Notes under the pieces: generated by a model
Databases searched by the model: none
The model's input: only the letters and a program-made list of their open reading frames with translations
Told to the model about the DNA's origin: nothing
Made by a program: the position numbers and the translations under genes
Source of the DNA: Galeruca laticollis
Lineage: Eukaryota > Arthropoda > Insecta > Coleoptera > Chrysomelidae
DNA: 64,000 bases
Direction: 5' to 3'
Assembly (NCBI GenBank): GCA_963921935.1
Contig: OY998175.1
Location: 227,004,122 to 227,068,121 of the forward strand
Shown: positions 33,631 through 45,444 of the stretch, piece by piece
Numbering within the stretch: the first letter of the stretch is position 1
How the letters are laid out: each line of letters opens with the position of its first letter

Positions 33631-33738
33631 GTGATTGAAACTATTCCTAAAGAGATGTCGATAGCTAGTTTTCGAAACTTAATTAAAAGATGGCGAATGT
33701 GTGTCCGAGGACATCATTTTGAAAATTTGTTGCAATAA
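33631..33738 (+). pseudogene. C-terminus of mariner-like transposase copy C
   Basis: VIETIPKEMSIASFRNLIKR, then MCVRGHHFENLLQ and TAA. This is the expected C-terminal helix and HFENLL end missing from the transposase cut at 28238, showing the Harbinger transposon landed inside it. Confidence 0.7.
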
Positions 33739-33918
33739 TATTTTTTGTTAAATGTCTTTACGTTCAAAATTGTTAATTTTATCGACATTTATAATAAATT
33801 GCCTCAGAAAATGCTTAACGTTGTTCAACTTAAATTTTAGGCCATAATTTCCAGAAAAAGTAGCACAAACTATATATTTTTGGAAAGCTTAAATATTGAG
33901 CTTTGTGTTAGACTAATA

Positions 33919-34122
33919 TACAGGGTGTTCTATTTAAAATAACAAAGTTGCCCTATCCCTAAAAATCGCCGTCAAACCGGCATTACGATAAAATATCCCA
34001 TCATTGAGAAAAAAACTTTTATAAATTTCAATAAAACTGACGAAAACTGCATGTTTCTATTCCTAAAACTGTTTGAGTAATAAGCGATCAAAACCCCGAA
34101 AAGTCAAGTGGGACACCCGGTA
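33919..34122. mobile_element. ~200-bp MITE inserted in SWIM transposase fragment
   Basis: Starts ACAGGGTGTTCTATTT and ends AAGTGGGACACCCGGTA. The last 93 bp are inverse to 23422-23515. It abuts a SWIM-family transposase remnant on the right. Confidence 0.6.
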
Positions 34123-34129
34123 TTAAAAA

Positions 34130-34680
34130 TAATGAGGCTTGCTGCTTGTCAGGAAGAATTACTAAACAATATTTTCAAAAACTCATCTGAAACTCCATGT
34201 TTCATTTTGATCAAAAATGTGAGCAAATGTTTTTTTTCGACATTTCTTCTCTTGCCACCATGTTCAATAATATCGCAAGATTCTAGTAATTGTCGAAAAT
34301 TATTTATGATATTGATGTGAGCTCCCTAAATTCTTCTTCAGTGAATTGATATCCTCCCAGTTACGGAGAGGCCTGATTCTATTAACAAGTGTCCTCATTC
34401 TTTGAAGAAAATGTTGAAGATTGGAAATTATGTATGGTTTATTCACAAAATTCAAACCTCCATGCAAGTAATTTGGAAGGAAACATTGATGATCAAGATG
34501 GCGACCACAAATTCATCAATATCAGAAGCAACAAAAATATCCACTCTACATTCTAAAGAAAATCTGAATATTTTGACGAGCATTACAAATAATGCACGCA
34601 CCACTTGATACGCGGGACAACACATTGAGACGAAGGCAATTCGGGTTATTTTCCATAGCAATAATGTCATTCATCCTTAG
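34130..34680 (-). pseudogene. SWIM-type DDE transposase fragment (N-terminal half)
   Basis: Minus-strand frames match 25490-26000 of the long copy: CIICNARQNIQIFFRM-like text near 34560, SLQCRVDIFVASDIDEF near 34500, HGGKRRNVEKKHLLTFLIKM-like text near 34230, and SDEFLKILFN near 34170. Heavily frameshifted. Bounded on the left by the MITE at 33919-34122. Confidence 0.6.
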
Positions 34681-34959
34681 AGTAATAATATACATAGAGA
34701 GGGCTATTCATTCATAAACGCATTTATTTTTGCGGCCAACAATTCTAAACGCCAGTAGTAAAATCATGAATGAATTACAGAAAGTGGGGATTGTATTGTG
34801 GATACATCGCCTTGGCGTCAACGTCAAAGCATAGGCGTACCAAATCTATTTAAAAACAACAAATATAAAATTATATTATTAGAATTTTGGTGTTTATTAA
34901 TATTTCATTTGAGGAAATTAAAGTTTGTTGATTTTAATCAATGCATTTTTTCCTGGAGA

Positions 34960-36030
34960 AGATTTTTACACTATTCTCTTTGTTGTAATTTCTCACCAGG
35001 TAGCGCTGCAGCATATAAAATTCTACACCGTTCAACCGATTACCCTCAAAATGGGCATATATATATATATATATATATGTATATGTATTTTTCTATGCAG
35101 AATTTGTATTTCTTATCCTTTTTGTTGTAACTTCCCACCAGGAGACGTTGCAGCATATCAACTTCTACATCGTTTACTTTTTACAGGAGCACAAATGTTT
35201 GTGCCACGAGCCGTAAGGAGAGTGCTGCAGATCACGGGGGTGCAAAAAATGCCTTGCATACGAATTGTACACAATATTTTTTCTACGACCAAGTTTCTTG
35301 ATGAAAGCATAAAGTAACTTATATAGGTATTTTATTTAAACGTTGAACTGCAAGGATTTAAAAAATGAAAAACAGTTAAACCTAGATATAGTTAATTTTG
35401 AAATTTTAACAATGTTGAATTGTTATGCCTGGTATATATTTTTTTAATAATAAGTTTTAATTACTTCTAATAATCATATCTGTCACCGAAATTCATTATA
35501 AATATAATATTAGATTGTCAAAAGGGGTTTTGACATTGAGATTTCCTTCCCACCAGGTCAGCATATCAACTTCTATATCGTTTACTTTTTCCACGAGCGC
35601 AGAAGTTTGTGGCACAACCCGTAAGGTGAGAGCTGAAAATCAATGGAGCGAGAAGAGAGCGTACGAGTTGTGCACAATACTTTTTCTACGATCACGTTTA
35701 TCAATCAAAGAAAAAGTAACTTATATACGTGTTTTATTATAATTTTGAACAGAAATAATTTAAAAAATGAATATTGTAAATTAGTTAAACGTAGGTACAG
35801 TTAATAATGAAATTTGAATAATTTTGAATTGTTTAGCCTGGTCTATCTTTTTTGATAATAATTTAGAATTAATTGTGATATTAGTGTTTGTCAACGAAAT
35901 TCATTACAAAGATAAGTTTAGATTATCAAAATAAAATTGGACATTGACATTTCCATTCCAACACGTAGCACTGCAGCTTATCAACTTCTATATCGCTCAC
36001 TTTTTCCACTAGTGCTGAAGTCAAATCAAG
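34960..36030. repeat. Direct repeats of ~410 bp, about 2.5 units
   Basis: Blocks beginning TCCCACCAGG or similar, followed by GCAGCATATCAACTTCTA and a TTTACTTTTT-CACGAGCGCAGAAG-like segment, start near 35128, 35546 and 35949. A shorter version starts near 34990. Units share GTTGTGCACAATA-TTTTTCTACGA and AAAAAGTAACTTATATA segments. A short TA run lies at 35057-35085. No protein is supported. Confidence 0.65.
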
Positions 36031-36042
36031 CGACAAACTTAA

Positions 36043-36630
36043 CCCGGGAACGGTCGCGTTAATAACCATAACTTAAGATGTCGCGTGTTAGATTTGATCA
36101 AACATATTCTCATCTGAAAAAAAGTCTATATATTTTTTTTGATTTAAATAGAAAATAGTAGAGGCATATATTGCCCACAGTATTCATTCAATTATCCGTC
36201 AGAATTCTCACCATGGGCTGCACAGTTGGTACATGTAGCTAATGTAGTTATGGTACTTATGTTCTTTACATATCGGGGAGGCATATGTTCCACATTGTTG
36301 TATCGTAAATCTGTTTTTCTGTCAAGACAGTATCTGCATATCATTTTTGATTGATTACCTTGTAATTTTATGCACATTGGATCAACTTTCTTCCCATATA
36401 CACACACGTAAAATTTGGAATAAGTAAACGATTGCATGATAGATTTACAGTAACAGGTGCCTTTATTTCTCGTAACAGTTATCTGTACACCTTCCATTGT
36501 TGCAAGCGTTGGTATGTGTCATCCCTGGAGGCATTCCTAGATGTCGACAGAATTCTAGTTACTTAGTGAGTTATTATAAGAGAAACCCTAAAAACGTTAG
36601 ACAAAATCTAACAACGTGGCTATTCCCGGG
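36043..36630 (-). mobile_element. Internally deleted piggyBac-like element
   Basis: 588 bp flanked by TTAA on both sides (36039-36042, 36631-36634) with ends CCCGGGAA, the target and end style of piggyBac. Inside only the distal transposase end survives on the minus strand. Subterminal TTAGATTTGATCAAAC/TTAGATTTTGTC sequences also match inversely. Non-autonomous. Confidence 0.75.
36192..36497 (-). pseudogene. piggyBac transposase C-terminal cysteine-rich remnant
   Basis: The frame carries MICRYCLDRKTDLRYNN; a neighbouring frame supplies PICKEHK. Together they resemble the C-terminal cross-brace zinc module (CxxC...CxxC...CxxH) that piggyBac transposases use for end binding. The catalytic domain is deleted. 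Assignment rests on the Cys spacing plus the TTAA-flanked ends. Confidence 0.5.
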
Positions 36631-36636
36631 TTAATT

Positions 36637-38284
36637 TTACCTTTTTGTTATTTTCACCATTTTCAATGCACCTCTAAAATCAGATAAAGGGCCTACAGCA
36701 TCTTCGGACAGCTTACTTGGGTTTCCTTTTAGGATTCCCAAAAGTTGTTTTTCAGTTGAAGAAGCAGTGCTGATAGTAGGGTATAAGGACTCAGCTGGCG
36801 TATTATATTTAAAAAGTCCAGAAGGACCAGGTTCCGTAAACCTAAAACACATAAATCAGAATAAGTTGTTGATTCTAGTTACTGTAACAAACTGTAAATA
36901 ATTTTTTTTGCCTAATACAAAAACCTTTAAACATTTAGGATAAAATATATACTACAACAAACCTAACTAAAAAACTAACCTATATGCAAGTATACGAGAA
37001 TCTGAAGTAAATGAATGATTCTCAGTTACTGTTACTAGATCATCAACAACTTCTTCTACTGGTAAACTAAAAATAAAACACAATTAACAATTTTTTTGTT
37101 TTAATAACAAACTTTTAAAAAGCATTACTTTTTTAAATGAAACTAATTGTCAATTTCTTAGAATTTTTAACATATTCTCAATATATTGAGGAATTATCTA
37201 GACACAGTTAGTTTCATTTAAAAAAGTAATATGAGTTGATTCCACAGAGTAAAGGTCGAAACAGTAAATTTTATTAAAAAGCAGTTTAAAAAAATATACT
37301 CCCTAATTTCAACATAAATTACTTAAATATTCACCTTTCGACATCACTTAGAGTAGCACTAGAAGCTTGTTCAGACACATTTTGTGCTGATAAATCTTTT
37401 TGATGGAAATCTGAGTTACTTATTGAAGACCTAAAATAGAGATATTTTTTTAACAAATTAATGTAAGTCAACTATCTTAGTCATCATTGCTAACTGAATA
37501 AAATGGATCATATGTGGCCAAATGACCTCTTAAAAAATTAAAATAAAAATTTAATTTTTAAATACAGTTCAGTTCCAAAATAGTAGGCACTAAATTCTCA
37601 GAAGTATTGCATTAAACCAAAAACAATTGTAGTTTAGTTTAGTTTGGTGCCTACTATATTGGAACTGAACTATAGTTATCTAGACAGCCCAGAGTGTCAC
37701 CAGTCGCCCAATAAAGTAATGACTTATAATTAATAAACTGTTTAAAAATTGTCTTTTATGGCCGCTTTATCAGCTGTAATAAAAAGAACTTATCATATTG
37801 AAAGGAAATTTTGTTTATCAGGACAGCGACTTTTTCATTTTGGGCATAACTTTAAGGGCCCATTGTACCAAACAAATGTGTAGGTACTTACATTACATAT
37901 GGTGGATTAAATTCAAAAACTGACATATGAAGAGCATCTTTGTTTAGGAACTTACGGCCACTACTCTTATATATAAAATCAGATTGTTTAAAATGCTTCG
38001 AACAAATTTCAGGTCGTTGTGGTAGATCATGAATCTTGCTTAGACCCAGTAAAGCAAACCAAATTCTTCTCGTTTCCAAATTGGTGGGAAAACTAGAATA
38101 AAACTACGCCAAAAAGAAATTTGCTTTTTATAATTAAAAAACTTTTAAGCATTTTAAATATTATTGAAATGAATAATAAAAGTCGCCGCCACTGGATAGC
38201 CGTTCAAATATTTACATGCATGTGGAAAGAGAGTTCGGGGTAATTTCGGCTGTTTTTCCGACTGACTTGGCACTGACGAACCAT
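36637..38284 (-). CDS. THAP-domain protein gene, five visible exons, partial
   Basis: Minus strand. Exon candidates: 38284-38216 (MVRQCQV, PELSFHM: THAP start), 38092-37892 (FPTNLETRRIWFALLGL, ICSKHFKQSDF: rest of the THAP C2CH domain), 37430-37335, 37066-36980 and 36841-36637/36641. All but the first join have clean AG/GT signals (ending GTAAGT, GTGAAT, GTTAGT) and agree in phase 2. The final exon either stops at TAA 36637 or splices again at AG-GTAAAA. THAP domains are sequence-specific zinc fingers, often in chromatin factors or P-element-derived proteins. Oddities: the second zinc Cys is missing in MVRQCQVSRKNS, and the first donor (GT at 38215) is out of phase with the next exon. The later exons are Ser/Thr-rich and unrecognised. 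It could be a live host gene with an error or a decaying copy. Confidence 0.55.
37110..37285. repeat. MITE-like repeat in THAP intron (second copy at 59222)
   Basis: GAAACTAATTGTCAATTTCTTAGAATTTT, in part, then GAGGAATTATCTAGACACAGT and AGTTTCATTTAA, TCCACAGAGTAAAGGTCGA match 59265-59395. AATGAAACTAA and TTAGTTTCATT also form an internal inverted pair. Confidence 0.6.
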
Positions 38285-39339
38285 GATAATAAAAAAAACT
38301 AAATTAATTAACTTAAAACCAAATTTTGTCACTAAAAGTCTTGAAAAAAACACATAACATCGGAAGAACTCAATTTTTACATGCTAGTCCTAATGACGCT
38401 CGTAATAAATAAACCAAATTTGACAGTATTTACTATAATACTACAATCCAATAGAAATGTTAGTCGAGAGTGCTCTGACGATATTTGCATATCTCTTTAT
38501 ATCGTAACTGAACAAAGACAAAACAACTAAATAGTTTATACTAGACAAACAAAGCAGGTACTGAAATTTTCAGCAATGTTGCCACTTTTAGTTACAACAA
38601 ATACTTGTTCAAAATTTATATAAGAATATGCCTTTATTATAAAAAATACAAGTATTATTAATTAATTTTAAAAGCAGCGACTCAAATGCATAAATTATTA
38701 TGACTTTTTTTGCATTGCATAACTTTTCAAGAAATTTTCAATAAAATTTCTAATTTCATTTTTCCTGCATCGAAAGAGGATTTGTAAATATGGCAAAAGC
38801 AGTGGAAGTGTCCCGCAAGTGAGCTTAGAATGTGACTCAATGTTTGGGGCAGGAAAAAGTCAAAACACCATGTTATATTAATTGAAACATATTTTTCTAT
38901 CATTCTGAATATCAATAGGTGGATATCCCGCAGCTTGTCTTCGATATGTCGCAATTTGCAGAACATCAATATTATCTCCTCTATTCAAACGCATTGAGAG
39001 TCTAGGAATAACATTTCGGTCACAAACATAACAACTCATTCTATTTGCGAAGGCCATATGCCGAATTTTGTTGATTTTACCCTCTTTGAATTGTTCCCAT
39101 GCCTACTACGAGATAACAGGAATAAGTATACTAATAAGTGATGCTTTGTAGGTATTTGAAGATGATTCATATAACGTTTTAAATACAAGAAAAAGGAAGA
39201 GAAACGTTCTCGAAAAGGTAGGAATATACAAACATATATTCGATTCGAACATACAAAAACATAATTGATTAATAAAACATTTCTTTGGTGAAGAAATATG
39301 CCAGGAATTTGAACTAATATAATATATACTCTATATAAT
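38285..39339. other. No gene recognised
   Basis: AT-rich sequence upstream of the THAP gene start. An 80-codon minus-strand open stretch at 38727-38969 has no recognisable features and is probably fortuitous. Confidence 0.45.
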
Positions 39340-41690
39340 AATAATCGTCTTTATTAATATACATAAACAAAATTATAAATTATAATATATTAGATGCAAG
39401 GCGAAGTTCAACCTTTACTGCGTAAAAAACGCTGTAAAACTTGCTCTTCCACTTAACCTTGTATACCCACTACACATACATAATATATTATATACCGCAA
39501 CACAAGTTGTATTATATTACATCAATACTTTGATGCGTAAGGCCATCAATTCCTCCCACAATTCTGAACCCAATTAATTCTGATGATCAAACAAGTATTT
39601 CCGTATAGACTCATTGAATTTTTTAAAATGCTGATATTTGATTTCCATTGGGAGTCCGTTATAAAGAAAGCCAATTTGGTATCTAAAAGACCGTCGAGAA
39701 ATTTACAATTTAAAGGGAGGTATAGTAATTACCCCTTTATTTCTAATATTAATGTTATGAACGTCCGTCCTGAAGGAGATTTTTTTATATAAGTATGATG
39801 GTTTCTTTGTCATAATTAGTTTATTATAAAGACACGCAGAATGTAACATTCGTCTATTATCCATATTCAACCACTGTATTACTTTTAGCTTGTTAAAAAT
39901 AGTACGTCGTTTACGTATGCCAAATATTAACCGAATGCAGCAGTTTTGCATTTTTTAATGTTCTTTTTATATTGCACACTTAAGTGTGAACCATATAAAA
40001 TGTCAGCATAATTAAATAATGATAAAACTAATGAGTCACACAATGTCTTTTTTACTTGAAACGGTAAAAAATGTCGGACACCATAAATGTTTTTAATGCT
40101 ATGTATGCTTTCTGGAGGTTACTATTAATGTGCTTTTCAAATTTTAGATCGTCGTCAATTATTACTCCCAAGTTTTTAGCTTCCTTGACCATTATTAAAT
40201 TCTCATTATTATTTATTTTCACATTAATATTATCGCGAACTATCTGACGATCAGATTTTGACCCAAATAAAAAAATTCTTGACTTGTTAGAGTTAATATT
40301 GAGTGAATGGTCTTTAGCCGCAGCCACAAAGGCGTCTAGGTCACGATTAATTACAGTACAAGCATCTACCACTGAATCAGGCGAAAAAGTATAATAGAGT
40401 TGCGTATCGTCAGCATATAAATGTTCACTGCAATTATGAATATAGGTCGATAATTGAGATGTGTAAATTGTGAATAGAGCGGGACCCAATATTGACCCCT
40501 GTGGCACTCCTGACAGAAGTGGCAGCAACTGTGAAATTGACCCGTCAAGAGAGAAACTCTGTTCTCTATCTCTTAAGTAATTATTCACTAATAAACGAGC
40601 ACTTCCTGAAAAACCTATATAGTGTAAAATATTATCAAGCAAACTATAATCAATAGTATTAAATGCTCTGTTAAAATCCAGAAGTACAAGCACAGTACAT
40701 TTACCATCATCAATACCTTTGACAATATCATCAACAATGTGAAGAAGAACCGTTGTACAGCTGTATCCCTTTCTGAAGCCGGATTGAATCGTCGGTAACA
40801 ATGAAAATTTTTCCAAATGCTCCTTAATTTGTGTTTCCATAGCTCTCTCGATTACTTTAGACAGAGTCGGTAATATACTTATTGGTCGAAGATCTTTAAA
40901 TTCTTTAGGATTGTTAACTTTAGGTAGCACCCGCACAACAGCCCTCTTCTAAACTGAAGGAGAAACACTTTCAATAAGACAGAAGTTTACAATATGTGTG
41001 ATGTAGGGTACTACATGTGGACAACAAAGTTTTATCATATTGATAGTTAGTTGGTCCGAACCTACCGCATTCGTTCCAATTCCGCAAATTGTTTGGTATA
41101 CAAAAAAGTCAATTACTTCTGTCAAGCGAAAATCCGAGGCAACTAATCTACTATTTCTATAAAAATTCAGTATCTCACTACTTGCATTAGATCTAGGAAC
41201 ATAATCAATAAAATATCGATTTATATTATTAGCATTCTTTAAATTATCCGGTAGTTCTGCTTTCTTATCCGTTAAAACCTTATGTGTTCTTAATGTTTTC
41301 CACATTTCTTTTTTATTACATTTATTAACATAATGTGCAAAGTACGCCTTTTTTCACGAATAACTGTTTTATTAACGTAATTGCGTAATTCTCTGTATGA
41401 CGTATGATGGATATTTGATTTAGTTCTAAATTTCTCCAGAGCACTATCCCTCTCCCGCATCATTTGTTTTACGGAATATGTTAAATATGGAGCTTTGGGT
41501 TTGGTCATTCTGGCTGTAATTATAGGAGCATGTCTATCGAATAGTTGGTGTATACAGTTAGTAAAATATGAAACCTTTTCATCGATAGTTTCCTGATCAT
41601 AGATTCTGAAAAATGATGTATTAAATAAATCGGCTTGAAATAATTCATCATCGAAATTATTGAAGTTTCTATATGTATGCATTTTTGGAT
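39340..41690 (-). pseudogene. Jockey/CR1-type non-LTR retroelement, 5'-truncated
   Basis: Minus strand. It begins within the endonuclease-RT connector (FDRHAPIITARMTKPKAPYL, 41682-41290), shifts frame, continues in the pre-RT region (41305-40949, ending at a stop near 40949), then a 294-residue RT block (40936-40052). RT motifs: LRPISILPTLSKVIERAM, QSGFRKGYSCTTVLLHIVDD, LVLLDFNRAFNTIDYSLL (motif A), SGVPQGSILGPALF (motif B), LYADDTQLYY (motif C). The C-terminal part (39951-39703) reads CCIRLIFGIRKRRTIF and LYKKISFRTDVHNINIRNKG. No apurinic endonuclease core or ORF1 remains. The 3' UTR runs to about 39340 in A-rich sequence. Confidence 0.8.
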
Positions 41691-41699
41691 TTTTCCTAT

Positions 41700-44078
41700 T
41701 ATCTTATAATAAATATATTAACATGGAAAAGAATTTGCGACACTTTGTATAAGATAATATGGAATGAACATGCTACACACTATATGTAAATACAAAATTT
41801 AAAATTCAATTCCCATTTTAAATCGTTAGAAATATAGATAATCTATGGAAGGAAAATCATTCAAGAGAGAAAATAAATAATAAATCAAACCGAAGAAACA
41901 TAAAGGAAATTCTCAGTGTACCCTGTAAATGCACATATGTTAGAGATAACATGAATTCTAGCTATTGAGAGAGAACCTTTTCGAATGTCACCTTATGTAA
42001 ATTGTAACAATCTATTTTTCACATATAATAAGGTTTTAAATCACACATAATAAACCACAATAATATATTATTATAGAGTGAAACACCCTGTATATTAAAT
42101 AATAAAAATTAAAGATTGTGCATTGTAATTTAGAAGAATTTTTTTAAGTCTGAGTTTTTTTTTATCATTTGAATGGAGACAATCTGTATGATACACTATT
42201 TGATAGAGAAGGCATGATCGTCGGGAAAATTGTGAATAGGTGCGAGAAACAAATTATGTGAAACAAAATAACACAATTTTTATTCAAAAGATTAAGTATC
42301 AGAACTTTGTTTATGATAAAAAAAAACTAATGTTTCTTTATTCTGTGAAATTAAGATAATCTTATGAATTTGTCAGAAGAAACCAAACAATATTTGTTGA
42401 AAGAAATATTAACATAAGAAAGGGTAACTGTTTAGACATAACTAGATAGGAAGCTGTATAATAATATGAATTTCAGAAAGCATGACATATGCAAAACGAA
42501 TATTCATTTTGCACATATATTTGAAGTTAACAGCTGTCATCTAAAAATATTAAGAATTTTCATTTTACATACACACTAACAGATTAACAAATGTCAGTTA
42601 AAATTTTTATGAAATATTGTTGGGAGAAAACAATATATGAGGTTTAAGCAATTGAAAAATTTAGAATAGAATGTCCTGATATGATGGAGGGACGATTCAC
42701 TGTTTGAAGTGAAGGTTTTCAATGATGAAATTGATAGTCAATTTTGATTGGTAAATAAACGTTTAAAAGAATCACATCAGCGACAATTACGTTGCTAATG
42801 ATAAAAAAAATTTGAATGAAAAAAGTTGTTGATTATGTAGACTATTCACTAAGAAGTCTCTTTTTGGGGTAGCAAAAATTTGGAAGAAGAAAAATTATTT
42901 TGGTAAAGAAAATTATTTTAAATATTTGAGAAATATCAGTTTTGGCTATGGAATTCAAGAAATAAATACATTATACTTACGAGATATACGTTAATGTAAG
43001 TAATTAAGTAAATATTAATAACTACAAAATATAAAAAGGAATTGTTATATATTATGTGGTACTAACCGTGACTTTTCTTTTATAAATGGTCAATTGTTGT
43101 ATTGTGGAAGCAATGTCTCGACAATACCTTTCAGAAAACACTGAATCATGGAATTTCATCCAAAGTGTTTTGATGTTGGAAGAAATACAGCGTCAATTCC
43201 TGATTTGGTGGAAATGGACAGGAAGAACGGATTTATTCCAAGAGAGAGAGAACCTAAAATAGATTAAAGGAACTGATCATTGAGGTGAATAAACAAAAAC
43301 AGTATAGTGAACAAGGTATTTAAATTCAATTTATTAATACATAAAAAGTTAAACGAACTTACCGATTTGTGTAAAGAACTGAACTTTAATGTTACATGGA
43401 CACTAAAAAGTTTATAGTTCGCCATCTTCTATAATTTATTTGTATACCAAGTTGCATAATTGTAATTCACCCTTAGAATTAATATCTCACCAGAGTGTGT
43501 GTCTGTTGTATGAATGAATCATTATTTTAGATAGTTGAATTTCTTCAAGAACACTTGTAAAAGAGTAATGTATTTATGTTCATCACATTAAACAACGTTT
43601 TGTTTCTTTTAAAGAACGATTTAAAACTGTACGTTGAGATTTTCATTTCATCTGGTGATTTCCGCTCCATCTATTTTCTATAGGTAGAAGTTTGAACTGA
43701 CATCTATGAATGGTGCAGAGATTTGATTCCAAGCAGGGCAGGACCGTATTCAGTTCATAATTATTAAGTAAATACTATATTTTGATCAACAAATTTGTTT
43801 TAAAATATAAAGAATTTATTGATTTTGGCGCTAATATTAAAAAATGAAACCGTTTAATTTTTATATACTTGAACTCTACCCTGAGATAAGAAATTTCTCA
43901 TGCAAGTAGCATAAATTGTTTATCACCTATTTAAAATTATCTATATACTGGGCTAATAATAAAAAGTTTAAAGTAAATCTAAACTAAATAAAATATTAAG
44001 TATATTTTTTATTACAAAGGATAAGTCTATCCAGTTTTAAAAAATGGCACCCAATGTAGGGCTAAAATCTATCCAGTT

Positions 44079-44081
<3 letters not shown>
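41700..44081. other. No gene recognised
   Basis: About 2.4 kb of AT-rich sequence lacking coding signals. A lone ACACCCTGTATATT at 42071 is an orphan transposon-end motif. Confidence 0.5.

Positions 44082-44172
<91 letters not shown>
44082..44172. repeat. (TA)n microsatellite
   Basis: About 90 bp of TA repeats with rare TTTA interruptions. Confidence 0.95.
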
Positions 44173-44175
<3 letters not shown>

Positions 44176-44290
44176 CAAAAAATTACGGGGATTGCAGCCT
44201 AAATAATGTTGAAAATTCTTGTTATACGGAACCGAGCGCTTTCGAAAGACTTTTCCCTTCTTTTTCAAGGTTGTAAGGTAGAATTATTGG
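44173..44290 (-). repeat. Possible retroposon 3' end next to the TA tract
   Basis: The minus strand reads CCTTGAAAAAGAAGGGAAAA, then TCTTTCGAAAGCGCTCGGTT before the TA repeat. Compact, non-coding and adjacent to a simple repeat, which suggests a LINE/SINE tail. I cannot name the family. Confidence 0.3.
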
Positions 44291-44299
44291 AAATCAAAG

Positions 44300-44940
44300 A
44301 AAACAGGATACATAGCAATCACTTCCAACTTCAATTCAAATCAAAACCACTGCCTTATCATTGAAATAAAATACAATGAGAAAACGAAAAATTGAGTTTA
44401 AATTATACATGTAAAATTGGTACTTAGCTTAAATCCCTCCTGAAGGAACACATTTTGGTTTTAAAATTCACCACTACTACATTTTAAACGAGAATATTAG
44501 AACTAATTCGGTTGTTTCAAGTGTATCTAGTTTTTGGATAGAAAGCAACGTTTCATTAATTGTCAATACCTATTTACAGTCGTATTCTCTTCAAGCGAGT
44601 TTGTTTTATTTTATATCTATATACCAGGGTAGTTGAAAATTTACGACTGTGATACCAAATGCTGCACCAATCTTAGCAATGAGATCAATATTTAAATTTT
44701 TGAATCTTGATGTCTAATTAATGTCAAAACTGAAGAAAAACCTTCTTTTTAAAAAAATTCTTTCATATAACATATAACGCTATGATACCACCCTAGTGTG
44801 ATATCATATCACACGGTTCGCATGAATTCGATTAACGTGGTTTTCTTATTTAAATTTACCTACGTAATAACTACAAATAGAGCACAAAACACAAAATCTG
44901 TACAAAAATTATTAAAATTCGCCAAATTTTGTAATAAAAA
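44300..44940. other. No gene recognised
   Basis: AT-rich. No supported coding region or repeat. Confidence 0.4.
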
Positions 44941-44948
44941 AACAAATA

Positions 44949-45022
44949 CGGTCTGGAATCGAACCGCGGTCTACTCCAACATTGTCCAAATTGTCATGAA
45001 GCATTAATCACTGAGCTACTAT
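44949..45022 (-). repeat. tRNA-like promoter remnant, candidate SINE head
   Basis: The minus strand has an A-box-like TAGCTCAGTGATTAATGC and a B-box GGTTCGATTCC about 36 nt later. A cloverleaf does not close: the T stem is mismatched and there is no acceptor stem. So it is not a functional tRNA gene. Such A/B boxes usually mark tRNA-derived SINEs. Confidence 0.4.
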
Positions 45023-45444
45023 AAGATAGCTGTCAAAATTTCTTATTTTAAGTATATCTATAGTATAGCTGTAGGAATTTCTAAAAATCAAATTATTAAG
45101 AATTAAAATGTCTTCTGCGTTATTTTGAAAATATTTTGTACTACAAACTGATTATTTAAAAAATGATCATATGTTCTAGGTGCAGTTATTGATGTTTTAA
45201 AATGAATAAAGCCATCATATTTCGTAAATTTATCGCGTGATCGTAAAAAATATATACTAATTATAAAAGTGAAAAATAATAAAGTAGGCTTATGTCAAAA
45301 TTCTCAAATTATACCCACAAAGCATAGAAATAGTTTTTGTGAAGTGTAAGTGTAAGTGAAATATTTATTACATAAAAGTGTAAACGAATTATAATTGTGA
45401 GATAAACTAAAAATAAAAAGTGTTAGTCCCGGTTTTTTATTATA

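Noticed and set aside
34798..35317. Plus-strand open frames of 110-130 codons
   Set aside because: They cross a TA repeat and the 410-bp direct repeats with no domain or conserved motif.
44949..45022. Functional tRNA gene
   Set aside because: A and B boxes are present, but T stem and acceptor stem do not pair and no anticodon arm fits.
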